Assembly: GCA_037179515.1 (NCBI GenBank)
Contig: JAXCGZ010007571.1
Span: 166,001 to 230,000, forward strand
From: Halocaridina rubra
Lineage: Eukaryota > Arthropoda > Malacostraca > Decapoda > Atyidae
DNA length: 64,000 bases
Direction: 5' to 3'
Shown: one piece after another, positions 52,131-64,000 of the stretch
Layout: every line of letters starts with the position of its first letter
How positions within the stretch are numbered: the first letter of the stretch is position 1
Notes under the pieces: model-generated
What the model was told of the DNA's origin: nothing
Database searches by the model: none
The model's input: the letters and a program-made list of their open reading frames with translations, nothing else
Program-made: the position numbers and the translations under genes

Positions 52131-54243
52131 TCTGACTATCCAGGCTAGGAATCAGGCTCACCGATTTTACCAAGCCTCTCCTTCCGATTTAACTCGCTCT
52201 GCTTTTATTATAGCTAGGAATCGCTGTGCAGCTCAGATTCGGAGGTCTAAGGCTTCCTTTATAAGAAGGAAAGTTGATGACCTTAACTCCTCTCCCACTG
52301 ACAAATGCTTCTGGTCCTTAGCCAAAAACCTCTCCAAAAACTTCTGTAACTCAAGCTTTCCCCCTCTCATTCGTTCTGATGGTTCTATAGCTTGCTCTCC
52401 CACTGACAAAGCCACTCTCTTTGGCTCTCATTTTTCTGCCAACTCTTCTATCAACGATTCCAGTGCACCTGTTCCTCAGTCTTTTCCCCTCTCCAACCCT
52501 ATGCCCTCCCTTATCCTTTCTTCACGCAAAGTTCATAAGGTTCTTCGCTCACTAAAGACAAACAAGGCATCTGGTCCCGATGGTATCCCTGCAAGGTTCC
52601 TTAAGGAGTTTGCAGATGAAGTGGCTCCCGTGCTTTGCCGTCTTTTTCGCCTCATTCTGTCAACCAGTATCTATCCTTCATCTTGGAAGCATGCTCTAGT
52701 TCAACCTGTTCCTAAGAAGGGTGACCGCTCTATTCCTTCTAATTACCGACCTATTGCTCTAACCTCCTCTATTGCTAAAGTTTTCGAAACTTTGCTCAAT
52801 GTTCACTTCTTGAAACGCCTTGAATCTAACTCACTTATCTCCGATCACCAGTACGGCTTCCGCAAGGCAAGATCCACTGGTGATCTCCTGTCCTATCTTA
52901 CTCATGTATGGTCATCTTCTCTGAGGAACTATGGGGAATCCTTTGTCGTCACCCTTGATATCTCTAAGGCTTTTGACAGAGTCTGGCACAAGGCTCTGTT
53001 GGCCAAACTCCCTGCCTATGGCTTTACCCCTTCTTTCTGTTCTCTGATTTCCAGTTTTCTTACTGACCGTTCTATATCTGTAGTTGTTGATGGCGCGACA
53101 TCTAGCCCTTTCTCTGTTTCCAGTGGTGTTCCACAGGGCTCTGTTCTTTCACCTACTCTCTTCCTTCTCTTCATCAATGATCTTCTACAATCCCCATCTT
53201 CCTCTCTTCTTCATGTCTTTGCCGATGATTCTACCCTTCACTTTTCCTCTGCCTTTTCTTCACAACCTTCATCTGTTACTCGTAATCAATCTCGTATCAC
53301 TCTTTCTTCTACTATTAACTCCGATTTGCAGAGAGTATCTGAATGGGGCACTCAAAACTTAGTTAAATTCAATGCCTCCAAGACACAGTTTCTGGCTATC
53401 TCTTTATCTTCTTCTCCTCTTGATAACCCTATTGTCTTCGAAACTAATGAAATTTACCCTCTTAACTCTATCAATATATTAGGAATCCATATAGCCTCTA
53501 ACTTGTCTTGGAGGAATCACATAATCCAAATTTCTAAATCTTCATCCAAAAATTGGGGGTTTTGTTTCGTTTTCGTTATTACTTTTCCTCATGGCAGTTA
53601 CTAAAAATTTACAAAGGTCTTATCCGCCCCTGCTTAGAATACTGCTCACACATCTGGGGTGCTTCTTCCTTTACTTATCTTCTTGATAGGGTTGAATCTA
53701 AGGCAGTCAGACTCATTAATGATCCTTCTCTTACTTCCAACCTGGATTCTCTCTCTCTTCGCCGTAAGGTATCTTCCCTTTCGCTTTTCTATCGCTACTA
53801 CTTCCATCGCTGCTCTGATGAGTTGGCGAGTTGCATCCCTCCTCCACTGCTGAGGCCGCGTAACACTCGCCAAGCGGCCTCATCTCACAGGTACTGTGTG
53901 GAGATTTGTAGCTCGCGGATTGGTCGGTGCAGCGACTGCTTCTTCCCATCTACCTCCAGACTCTGGAACTCTCTTCCTCCTGTCTTTCCTAATTCTTATG
54001 ACCTTTCATCCTTCAAAAAGCAGATCTATCGTCATCTCAGAGCCTAGTCCTCCATATCTCTGGGTCCTCTTTTCTTTGACTGTTTTTTTTCTGTCTGTCA
54101 TTTTCCTTTGTGTGACATTACCTCATCTCTGCCTTGCCCTTAACCTTTTTCATTTCCTTCGTCTTGGTATTTTCTCGTGCCCGGGCCTTTGTTGATGAGG
54201 GCAGTTTTTGCCTGTCCCGGTGTCACACTCTTAAAAAAAAAAT
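52131..54243 (+). mobile_element. 5'-truncated I/Jockey-type LINE with reverse transcriptase
   Basis: The coding part runs 52131-53604 and, after a one-base frameshift near 53550 (run of Gs in GGGGG), 53553-54047. It opens in the linker before the reverse transcriptase (RNQAHRFYQASPSDLTRSAF). It then gives LKTNKASGPDGIPARFLKEF, YRPIALTSSIAKVFETLL, HQYGFRKARSTGDLLSYL, TLDISKAFDRVWH, SSGVPQGSVLSPTLFLLFIN and the catalytic FADDS. The C-terminal part has GLIRPCLEYCSHIWG, RVESKAVRLI and STSRLWNSLPPVFP. The endonuclease is missing. The 3' noncoding end includes GCCCGGGCCTTTGTTGATGA, GTCCCGGTGTCACACTC and poly(A). It is recently inserted by the look of its single shift, and cannot move by itself. 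Confidence 0.93.
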
Positions 54244-54269
54244 AATAAAACTGAATCATCAAACGGAAG

Positions 54270-54417
54270 ACAGGAATTTAAGATGACTTTTTATATTGAA
54301 ATCACCTGCATGTTAGTTCATTTCTCCTCATCCCTTTTCATCTGTACTGGTATTGGACATGTCATCTTCACGTTTCTATTTTTCTTACCTGTACAGATTT
54401 GTGGCTTCAGATCTTCT
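54270..54417 (+). repeat. Right direct repeat flanking the LINE
   Basis: Second copy of 51982-52130. The sequence ACTGAATCATCAAACGGAAG at 54250 also recurs at 54420 with one change, so this copy is itself part of a roughly 170-bp tandem unit. Confidence 0.85.
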
Positions 54418-54566
54418 TAACTGAATTATCAAACGGAAGACATGAATGGGCATACAGGTGTCCTGAGCACACCTGTACATGCATTAAGAAATCATGAAGG
54501 GTATGGATCCCTAGAAGAGGAATGTGATCTATCCCTGTTCGAAAGGTAAGTGTAGAGAATGTTATC

Positions 54567-54569
54567 CCC

Positions 54570-54630
<61 letters not shown>

Positions 54631-54723
54631 GGTACGTGAATAAGACCATTTTATTTATTTTTGTATGTATGTGTATGACATTAAAGCGAATTTATGTAAT
54701 GTAGTTATAAATATTTTGTATTA

Positions 54724-54790
<67 letters not shown>
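54567..54790. repeat. (ATT)n and (GA)n arrays
   Basis: ATT at about 54567-54630, GA at 54726-54790. Confidence 0.97.
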
Positions 54791-54792
<2 letters not shown>

Positions 54793-55163
54793 ACGTGTTT
54801 ACCAGAGACAGAGCTTTATATACACAGAATTTATTAAAAAAAAAACTTATTTCAAGAAAACTTCAATCACTCGTTTTATTTAATTTCGCTCTCACTACAT
54901 AACATATAGTAAATAATATGTCATTATGTAATATGTAATAATTGTTTTTATATAAATGTTGTATTTAATATTGATTTTTAAGCTATTCTTGTATCAAGTT
55001 GTAAATACTTACACAAGTATTGTATATTAATACACTAACTGGACAATACATGTGTTGAAATTTCCATTTATGTATTCCATTAATCTCAAGAGTCATTATT
55101 ATCATTATTGGGATGGGATGGGATGGGGGAGGGAGACGTGATGGTGTCGAGTGTCCTCTCTTA

Positions 55164-55393
55164 GGCCCGATTTCTTAAACATTGTAAATCTAGGATACCA
55201 TATTGTTAGTTAGCTAGACACACACAAATGGAATTCATAAACGCATCTGACGCGGTTCTGTGTATGGCTAGGATCCCGCACGGGATCCTAGCCATACACA
55301 GAACCGCGTCAGATGCGTTTATGAAACCCATTTGTGTGTCTAGCTAACTAACAATATGGTATCCTAGGTTTACACTGTTTAAGAAATCGGGCC
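55164..55393. mobile_element. Foldback MITE, copy 3, best preserved
   Basis: Starts GGCCCGATTTCTTAAACA and ends TGTTTAAGAAATCGGGCC. The centre is CGCACGGGATCC between GGCTAGGATCC arms. The arms of about 110 bases are nearly perfect inverses. It is the cleanest of the three copies, so it may be the most recent. Confidence 0.9.
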
Positions 55394-56159
55394 TTTGTAG
55401 TGGTTGATGTGATATCAGAATTGTTAACAGTAAGACAGATAATCAAAGTAAGAGTTATTACCGACATCCCTGTTATTGCCTGTTTAGTTATGGCAATTAT
55501 GTAAGTAATATATAATACCAGCTGTCATTCAGTGGTAGTTGTTACTGTTTTATAGCCTCAAAGTGGGTGTTTGGACACCGAAATGCTAAGCAAGAGGATT
55601 GGAAATATGAATATGATTATCTGTATTCAGTTTTCAGTGATACATAAAATCAATAACCTCCTGGCCTTGTATAGTATCTGGTCAACTTTGAATAAGATTT
55701 CCGTCTCTTTAAAGACATTCTTTTAAGTGCTATACAACCCCTCTGCCTTGCTCACTTTTGTGTCACCTTGACATGAGTTATCATATATGAGAGTTTTTTT
55801 CAAGGTAACCCTAAGCTGCTGTTCAAGACCACTGTGCACTCCTTGGAGAGTTTGATGTCGCCTTGAATCAAGACACATATTGTGAGAAATCGATACTTTA
55901 ATACCTCTTCTAGCCTGTGAGCACTTCGCACTATTGTCTTTTCCAGTACCAACTACCCAGGTCTGGAGAGAAATAGGCAAGCCATTTCTAAGGACATTCT
56001 TAGTCACAGTAGAATAAGTCTGTCTCTCGGTTTGTTGCCTGTGACACTAGTTCAAGTGGTATCTCGGTAGTCATGTAGGGATTTTAAACTCTTGTCATTT
56101 CATATTTTTTATTATCCAGAGAAAGTTTCGTACAGAATAAAATTTCAGATACTGGAAAT

Positions 56160-57220
56160 ATATTCTCGTTTAATTGTGACAAATTATATGATTTATATGG
56201 CCTCCATTTCTGAATTCATACATACACGCTCTTTCGAAAGAATTCTCCTCGACAGTCGTTAATAACTCTGGCTGTAACCCTATAATTTCTACAGATGTTA
56301 TCCTTGAGTTGATGAATAGTCTAGGGTTTATTGATGTATACACTCTTCTAAGATATCCCCAGTGAAAATAATCCTCGAAGTGATTCGGTGCCCAAAACTT
56401 TGCCTTTAAAGTTCTGGCTTTGCCCTGACCATGTGAGCATTGGCTCCGTCTTGTGGAAACCACATCTCTGGTTTATTATGTACTTTTGGGTGCAAAAGAG
56501 TGGTGATCATTACTCGATACTGCTCACCAGTAATTGGCATTGCATTGCCATATTTAATTTATTAAAACAAAAATAAAGTCTAATAATCCTTTCTGACGTT
56601 AAACCACACAAGACAGTGCATTTGAGAGGATGCAACTCGCGTTGATGAATATTCTTAGGATTCTCTAATCCCCAATCCGATAGTACTACTTATTCGCAAA
56701 GCCGTTCAAATGGAATTGAACTTCCTCAGTCATAATCAGCCTATGCACAAATTCATTATCTTCAAATTGCCATCCTCAGAAGTTGGACAGTGGAATTTAA
56801 GAGTTGTCGATGATCTGTTGGTTGCAACTTCTGTACCAGGTGCAGTTTGTATGGGTACAGGTGCAAATTGACTCTTAGTATGTGACACAAGGACAACTGA
56901 GTGATCCTTAATAGGAAGAAGAGTCTGCGAATTGATGTTCCTGGTTCCTATTCAACACTGTCTCGCACACGTTTACAAGTTCACCTGAAAACAGGCTGTA
57001 TGTGGTCTTCCACATTGTAGCAAGTCGCTTACTGAGCCAGATTGTATACTGCACTGAATCAACTGGCAAATCGTGATTTCCAATGGTGGTTTTCTATCAC
57101 TGAAATGTTGGTAGTATTATCTTTGGTTGCAAATTAGGGATTGGTTAAGTTCAAAATGAAATTCACAGTTTTGGTTCTTTGTTCACTTGTGGAGTTTTCC
57201 ATGGAGAACTTCCCGATGTT
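56160..57220 (-). pseudogene. Decayed mariner-like (DDE) transposase
   Basis: In order on the minus strand: SGRPHTA-like start near 57000, a helix-turn-helix-like stretch, EEVQFHLNGFANK near 56720, YYRIGD, HPLKCTVLCGLTSE-like near 56600, WFPQDGANAHMVR near 56440, then (shifted) FWAPNHFEDYFHWGYLRRVY near 56370 and NGGHINHII near 56200. The order and spacing match mariner-type transposases whose DDE centre includes QDGAxAH and an LWGYLK-like C-terminal motif. Several stops and shifts. The region 55670-56160 downstream carries no recognisable motif. Confidence 0.75.
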
Positions 57221-57312
57221 AAGCTGAGTTCTGCAAAAATTATATAAAAAGTATGAAAAACCTGACATGTTATAACATCTTTTAACACGTGAGTGACTTT
57301 TAGGACACCCTG

Positions 57313-57445
<133 letters not shown>

Positions 57446-57545
57446 TTTTTTATTTTATTAATTTATTGCGCAGAGAGAGAGAGGATTAATCCAATGGAGA
57501 TTGCATATTTATATAATCAAATAAACACATTAACATTGTGAAAAC

Positions 57546-57866
57546 ATGAATCATATTTTGCCGCTGGCCGGAACTCGAACCTTTGACACATAATTAGTGT
57601 GCCAAAGCGCTATCAATTACACCACTTAAGGTCAGAAAACGAAGCAAACCTCACAACTAACTATTGTGCTAGGGAATGAACGTATTCTTTCTGAATTATT
57701 TTTTGTTCATAACAATAAGCATTCAGAAAAGAATGCGTTCATTCCTTAGCACAACAGTTAGGTGTGAGGTTTGTGTCTTCTTTTAACCTGCAGTGGTGTA
57801 GTTGGTAGCGCCTTGGCAAAGTCATTATATGTCATAGGTTCGAGTCCAGGCCAAGGGAGTATATGA

Positions 57867-57870
<4 letters not shown>
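57546..57870. mobile_element. Foldback element with tRNA-like sequence in both arms
   Basis: The left arm (57546-57712) and right arm (57722-57870) are inverted copies. Read outward from the centre, each gives TTCAGAA.GAATGCGTTCATT, TTAGTTGTGAGGTTTG, then a tRNA-like module: GTGGTGTAGTTGGTAGCGC (box A) and AGGTTCGAGTCCAGGCC (box B). Ends TGAATCATAT and ATATGATTCA. The two modules point away from each other. (GA)n/(AT)n flank on the left, (AT)n/(GATA)n on the right. Confidence 0.75.
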
Positions 57871-57872
<2 letters not shown>

Positions 57873-57924
<52 letters not shown>

Positions 57925-57949
57925 TAGATAGATAGATAGATAGATAGAT
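57873..57949. repeat. (AT)n and (GATA)n array
   Basis: AT to about 57921 then GATA. Confidence 0.95.
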
Positions 57950-58456
57950 TATTTCTCTCTACCGATAAAATGGCAAAATAAAAAAAATAAAAAAACTTTC
58001 CGGATGAATTGAGATTGCGTCATCAAATTTTTATCATCTGATTGGCTGGACTCAACCAAATAAAAATAACGTCTAATGTTTATTGAGGGAAATGAATAAT
58101 CCTTTTATTTTCCTTCTTTATTTGTTTGATCGTTTGTTTGTTTGTTTTTCTTTTAGTGTGTTTTTTGTGTATGTGTTTTTTTTTTTGCATATATTTTTTA
58201 TTTGTGTATTTATGTACTCATGTATTAACGCTGTATTACTTACATGCTTATCCGTATGCATATATACATACTTTGAAACCTCGCTCACTATTTTTAATGG
58301 AAAATTCACTTAGTTGTATGTGTGTGCGTGCGTGCGAGTGTGTCCGTTTCTTATCGTGCAATTGTTTTAAGGCGGAACACTCTTGCAATTGTATGAGTGA
58401 AGTACACTCATTGTACAATCATTGTGTGTGTTTAAATTGATTACTATATGGCGGAT

Positions 58457-58460
<4 letters not shown>

Positions 58461-58547
<87 letters not shown>
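58461..58547. repeat. (GA)n microsatellite
   Basis: About 87 bp of pure GA. Confidence 0.97.
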
Positions 58548-58551
<4 letters not shown>

Positions 58552-58679
58552 GGTGATTTGGTGATATATTTACTTTTTTATGACATTACTACTTATTGTT
58601 TTAATATTTGAATAAGATAATACTCAAGTCTTTATGGATCGTCTTTTCCTAGCTTCAGTAGATTTGAAGATGCTGCAGT

Positions 58680-58935
58680 GCTGGTAGGATGGTTTGGGGA
58701 CATGGTTAGAGAGGCGAGACTGAGATAGTTAAGGCATGTGTTGAGGAGGGATGATGGGTATGTTGTGGGAATTATGATGCTGCTTGACAGGAGGGGGGAT
58801 ATGTTGCCACAGAGGAGTTTTATGAATGTTGTGAGGGAGGACATTAGGGTGTGTGCTGTGACGGAGGAGGATGCAGGAGATAGGGCGATATGGAGACGAC
58901 AAGCGGCTGTGGCGATCCCTGCTGTAAGAAGCTAA
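58680..58935 (+). pseudogene. C-terminal relic of a LINE protein
   Basis: Plus-strand reading: WFGDMVREARLR, stop, LRHVLRRDDGYVVG, LLDRRGDMLPQRSFMNVVRE, DIRVCAVTEEDAGDRAIWRR. This matches the end of reverse-transcriptase proteins that close with RWFGHVxRR...RPKxRxxDxVKEDM...A.DRxxWR. One stop; the remainder of the element is absent. Confidence 0.7.
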
Positions 58936-59424
58936 AGGATTTATTTATTATAATTATTATTGTTATTATTATTCCTGCAATTATTATTATTATTATTATT
59001 ATTACAGTGTATGCCATATATGTTTTGCAGGAGTCACCTAAAAGGGATAATTGATTTGGAGAATGGCAGTCCCTCCTTTCCAGCTTTTTTATAGCTACAG
59101 AACAACTAATTCGAGGTGAAGGCTTGGGGGGATGTGGGACAAGTTCTGCTCCCTCGACCAATGAAACAATCATAATATTCCGTTCCATTTTGTATTTACA
59201 TTACTCGTGACCCTGATATGCGGTGAAGATAATTCTCTCTCTCTCTCTGCTTCAAAAACTCATCATTAATTTTGAAAAACATATATAATATTGAACGTTG
59301 AAAATGCCAGTATGTCCTTGAAATGCGGTTGGCATAACAAGCAGAGAGAGAGAGAGAGAGAAAAAAAATATGTCATTCAACTAAGTTATATGAAAATTGG
59401 AATAAAGAATGAAGATACAGTGAT

Positions 59425-59554
<130 letters not shown>

Positions 59555-59756
59555 CGAATATTGAAATAGTATCTTACCTCCAGCAGAGAGCATAGAGGCA
59601 TCTGGCCTTAAAATTGTAAGCCAAAAGCAACTCTCGCCTTCCAAGAAGTTGGTGTGAGAAATAGTGACCCTGTATTGACCAGGGAAAAATTGCTTCGAGA
59701 GAAGAATTTTGAAGTTAATTATGCTCATACTGATCATCTTTGAAATTTTTATAGTT

Positions 59757-60007
<251 letters not shown>

Positions 60008-60199
60008 TTTTTTTTTCATCGCCCTATTTCTTCTTCCAGATATTTTCTGACTTTTATCTTTATCTGTTTTTTTTTTCCTATTTCTGCAAAGTGTAATTTT
60101 TTTTTTCAAGATTATTTTTTGCTCCATTTGTAATGAATGGAAGGTCGTATCAGCAATTTTAATCATGAATAAAATCACCTTCTTCATATTTTCGTGTTT

Positions 60200-60660
60200 T
60201 GGATGTGTTCATTTATGTATGTATGTGTGTGTATGTATACATGTATGTATGTATATTTGTATGCATATATACATGTATGTATGTACGTGTGTTCCTTGTT
60301 ATCCTATACCTGCATAAGTTCGTCTGTGTGTTTATTATGTATTTTGTATGACTTTGTGAGTTTTTATCATTATTTTGTATGTCTGTGTGTTTTTATGTAT
60401 TTTTTTTGTTTGTGTATGTATATCGTGTATTGTGTGTGTGTATTTATCTTATATTTCTTAGGTCTACTAGCGTGCTTGTCTTTGTGTGTTTTTATGTTTG
60501 CATGTTTTCAAGTTTTTTTTTATTTGCATGTTTGTATGTGTTTTTTTTATGTTTGCATGTTTTTAAGTGTTTTTTTTATGTTTGCATGTTTTTATGTGTT
60601 TTTTTTATGTTTGCATGTTTTTGTGTTTATCATATATTCGCATTTATTTAGCATATGCCT
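60200..60660. repeat. T-rich cryptically simple region with a roughly 37-bp minisatellite
   Basis: From 60200 TGTATGTA-type words; from about 60485 to 60640 repeats of ATGTTTGCATGTTTTT followed by GTG and poly(T), four to five units. A 232-codon frame across it is rich in Phe, Cys and Val only because of the repeat. Confidence 0.85.
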
Positions 60661-60766
60661 GTTTTCTTTGTTTGTTTGTGTGTCTGTTTTCGTGTTTTTT
60701 TCGCTATTTTTTTTTTTATCTGTCAGCTTCTACTGTTTTTGTTTATTCGTTTTTGGTCATATATAT

Positions 60767-60894
<128 letters not shown>

Positions 60895-60895
60895 A

Positions 60896-61149
60896 GTGTG
60901 ATACCAGGACGGGCCAAAAAAATAAAACTGCCCTCATAAGGCCTGGGCCCGAATAGAGCATATAGTAAAGAGAAACAGAGATGGAGAGTGTAGTGACTTG
61001 TCAGATGTGAAGTGATAATTTGAGACTTGTAACAAATATTCAAGAATATTCGGTGACGATGTAGGCATAGAAAAAGGACCATAACTGAAGGAAGACTTAA
61101 CATCCAACTGTCTTGGACAGTCTTATTTAAGTTCAAAAGACCTTTAAGC

Positions 61150-61150
<1 letters not shown>
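60896..61150 (-). repeat. SINE-like family B between two simple arrays
   Basis: Minus strand begins AGCTTAAAGGTCTTTTGAAC and ends GGCCTTATGAGGGCAG, TTTTATTTTTTT, GGCCCGTCCTGGTATCAC. Flanked by (AT)n on the right and left (61160-61224 and 60767-60891). Confidence 0.82.
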
Positions 61151-61152
<2 letters not shown>

Positions 61153-61227
<75 letters not shown>

Positions 61228-61249
61228 CATGGAGAGAGAGAGAGAGAGA
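61153..61249. repeat. (TG)n/(AT)n/(GA)n arrays
   Basis: Short TG run, AT to 61224, GA at 61231-61249. Confidence 0.95.
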
Positions 61250-61559
61250 GATAATGATCATAAAAGAGCAACCAGGAAAGTCCCAGTGACGTAATAATAT
61301 TATTTCGGATCTACGAAGAATATCCTGTTCCGTTCTGCAGTTATTTAATTAATGTATTCATTTATGTATTTATTCTGTTCAGTTATTTTCTTACATATAT
61401 ATATTTATTTCTATAGTTAATTATCACTTCATAATCAATTGTAAATTTAAGTTCATATTATTTATTTTATCATTTTTTGTTTATTAAATGTTGTATTTGT
61501 GTTCAATATATTTTGGGCCAAATTTATTACAATGGGAGGAGCTACACACAAGCTAGTAG

Positions 61560-61564
<5 letters not shown>

Positions 61565-61651
<87 letters not shown>
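61565..61651. repeat. (GA)n microsatellite
   Basis: About 87 bp of pure GA. Confidence 0.97.
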
Positions 61652-61652
<1 letters not shown>

Positions 61653-61834
61653 GCACCCTCGAATATCCTTCCTACTCTTTCATTTTTGAGAAATGTTTTA
61701 TCTTTTTTTTTTTTTTGCATGCACGACTGCTTGTGACCTCTGACCTCGCCCTGGCAGGCTAGAGGACAGTATCGGTTGTTGTTATCGGGGATTTACAAAG
61801 CATGAGAGGAAAAGAAAGAGAGAGGTTGAGAGAT

Positions 61835-62480
61835 AGATGGGTGGGTAGTTAGGTAAGCAGGTAAGGTTGGTAAGTACGTAATTGGTAGGTAAGTTAAATG
61901 GGTAGGAATGAGGATTGGTTAGTAAGTAAGTAGGAAAGTAGATCAGTAAGTAGGTAGATAAATAGAAAGGTGGGTAGCTGGATTACTAGGTAAGTACATA
62001 AGTGGGTTAGTAGGTAATCGCCTTGGTAGGTACAAAGATAAATTTTTAAGAATGAAGGTTAGTGAGTAGGTAGGTAGGTAAATAGGTAAGTAGGAGGTAG
62101 GAAGATAAGGAGATAAGAAGGTAGGTAGGTAGGTAGATTGTCCGGTAGCAACATAGGAAAAGTATTTAGTTGTGTCTACGTATTGGCGGCTAAGTAATCA
62201 CATACTTACGTAAGTTAGTAGGAAGGTATATTGGTATGAAATAAACGTGCGTAGTTAGGTATAGGTGAGTAGGTTATTATATTGCTATTATAGAGGAGGT
62301 TGAAAATTAATATGGTATTACTGAAAATAGGCAAGTAGGTAGAGAGGTAGACGGGTAGATAGGTAAGTAGCTAAGTAGTCAAGAAGGTAGATTCAAAAAC
62401 AGATAGGGAGCTGGCTAGCTGATAAGTAGGTAAGCGGGTAGGTAGGTAAATATATATATGATTTTAAAATAAGTAGATAG
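61835..62480. repeat. Degenerate GTAG/GTAA tetranucleotide region
   Basis: About 640 bp built mainly of GTAGGTAA, GTAAGTAG and GTAGATAG words with scattered single-base changes. This looks like an old (GTAG)n array that has decayed. A pure (GT)n array follows at 62486-62561. Confidence 0.85.
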
Positions 62481-62485
62481 ATAGG

Positions 62486-62561
<76 letters not shown>
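62486..62561. repeat. (GT)n microsatellite
   Basis: About 76 bp of pure GT at the end of the degenerate GTAG region. Confidence 0.97.
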
Positions 62562-62563
<2 letters not shown>

Positions 62564-63420
62564 GCAGACGAAGCGTTTCAAATACAGAAAAAGTATCATT
62601 ATCATTTTAAGACCTTAGTTTTAAGAAAGAGTGAAGAAATGAGATCTACACTACTTGAAGCAAGATAAAGCCATTTTTAGAATATTTATTTGTTAACAGG
62701 TATATTTGTAACTGTGTATTGAGTGGCAGTATGTATGTTACATTCACTGTGGAAAATCATTTAATATATAAATTGCCTGAAATTCTCGTCTGTTTGTAAA
62801 GAGCCTGATTTTACATATTGGTTGTAACATGTGCCTAAGATGTGCCTGATTTACATAACCTAATCTAATCTGGGAATGAGGTTGCTTAGGTTAGGTCCAA
62901 TTCGGTTAGGAGCATGTTACAGTCAAGAGTTTAAAATTAGATACTTTACAAGGCATTTCACAAATTGTCTAATTTTGCGTATTTAATGTAACATACATAC
63001 ACATATATACCCATACAAAACAACCAATATATATGCTACCTAGACTACGATGTATTTTTAGGTAAAAACTGAGAGAGCAATATCAACCACCAACTGAAGA
63101 TAGGAATATGAAGAGGCGGGGACTATGGGATCGGTAATATGAGGAAGTCTAGAACTAGAGGTCCTAATTTCAAGTTTTGTAAGAGATCTTCTCTTAGTGT
63201 AAGGCCAGTAAATACAGTATGTACTAATTCTAAATCTAACCTGTTGTCGGTAAACATCATAGACTTACCAGGCTTATTGATTGCGTCATATGATATGTGA
63301 GGTCAATAAGGGAACAATCTCTGCACGAATCAGGGCTTTGATAAAAGCAGAAATGTCTGTCCTGCAGCTCTGGTTTACTAAAAAAGGAAAAAAATATTTA
63401 ATTGAAAGATAAGTATCAGT
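62562..63420. other. Stretch without a recognised gene
   Basis: AT-rich; short TTAGG pieces near 62890. A piece at 63110-63200 (GTCTAGAACTAGAGGTC, AAGAGATCTTCTC) resembles the C-terminal part of the TAATTACC LINE family but is too short to call. Confidence 0.35.
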
Positions 63421-63429
63421 GCACTGGAA

Positions 63430-63740
63430 AACTAGCTTGGAGACTGGGAGTTGCGATAGCAATAATCTCTTTTATACACAAACAGGAGATGATACGTACA
63501 TAAATTCGTTCATGCATGCGCGCCAATTTATAAAAAGGAAATAGAATTACTTCTGTTTAGGAGACCTAGCCCGGAGACGGGGAGTCAAACAGTGGCAAGC
63601 AAAATTAGGAAAAGTTAAATATGAGTGAATTGGAAGAGTGGCCCGGAAACGGGGAGTCACGACCTGTGATCTCTTAAGCACAAATAGGATATCAAGCACA
63701 TATAAGAACAATCATACGCGCGCACATGCACGCCAGAAAC
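63430..63740 (+). repeat. Diverged direct duplication, about 210-bp spacing
   Basis: GGAGACTGGGAGTTGCGA...ATCTCTTTTATACACAAACAGGA...CATGCGCGCC at 63437-63515 matches GGAAACGGGGAGTCACGA...ATCTCTTAAGCACAAATAGGA...CATGCACGCC at 63645-63735. A third partial piece, CCCGGAGACGGGGAGTCA, lies at 63570. Confidence 0.65.
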
Positions 63741-63845
63741 ACTGCAATCTTTATCGCTGAAATAAATCATTCTTATAGAGATCCGTCTCAGGTTCCTCAT
63801 TAATTTGATTACTATCATTAAGATAAACATTTACGCGCCCCAGGG

Positions 63846-63960
<115 letters not shown>

Positions 63961-64000
63961 ATTAATTATATTGTTACGTATATAATATCTTTGTATGTTA

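Noticed and set aside
55723..56007. 94-codon minus-strand frame beside the mariner-like relic
   Set aside because: No recognisable motif and it lies downstream of the transposase end; kept out of the relic call.

Overview
This window is nuclear DNA of a eukaryote, most likely a decapod crustacean (shrimp, crab, lobster or crayfish). It is very rich in microsatellites, with long pure (AT)n, (GA)n, (GT)n and (TTA)n arrays. It contains non-LTR retrotransposons and SINEs of types common in decapods, a short interstitial TTAGG array (the arthropod telomere motif), and spliced genes with arthropod-like proteins. All genes were assembled by eye from exons, with splice phases checked by hand. No species call is possible from the sequence alone.

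Layout: (1) 104-5125, minus strand: an SLC17/sialin-type MFS anion transporter, eight exons from the start codon to about the tenth membrane segment; the 3' end runs off the left edge. (2) 5.5-11.7 kb: foldback element, microsatellites, an old LINE fragment and four copies of a tRNA-derived SINE. (3) 11779-20821, minus: a complete eight-exon beta-1,3-glucuronosyltransferase gene (GlcAT-I type, about 327 aa) whose first intron holds a head-to-tail cluster of truncated LINE copies. (4) 24722-29210, plus: a five-exon Mpv17/PMP22-family gene (176 aa). (5) 29548-31022: an internally deleted Tigger/pogo-like DNA transposon lodged in an (AT)n array, with a 49-codon remnant of the transposase N terminus. 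(6) 34841-44782, minus: a PIAS-type SUMO E3 ligase (about 424 aa, nine coding exons including a 33-nt microexon) without the usual N-terminal SAP domain; its introns hold a 5S rRNA-derived SINE, a 64-bp minisatellite and retroelement relics. (7) 45-64 kb: no host gene recognised. It holds a roughly 170-bp tandem array with a hAT-like MITE inside it, a 5'-truncated I/Jockey-type LINE flanked by 148-bp direct repeats, a decayed mariner-like transposase, several foldback elements and dense microsatellites.

The four host genes belong to unrelated cell functions (lysosomal or plasma-membrane anion transport, proteoglycan linker synthesis in the Golgi, an organelle membrane protein, nuclear SUMO ligation) and show no sign of working together. 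The most notable signals are in the repeats. These are a composite SINE with a 5S rRNA head, a tRNA-like middle and a shared tail; a SINE family whose tail matches the local LINE; decayed tandem copies of one transporter exon; and repeated landing of elements in (AT)n or (TG)n arrays.
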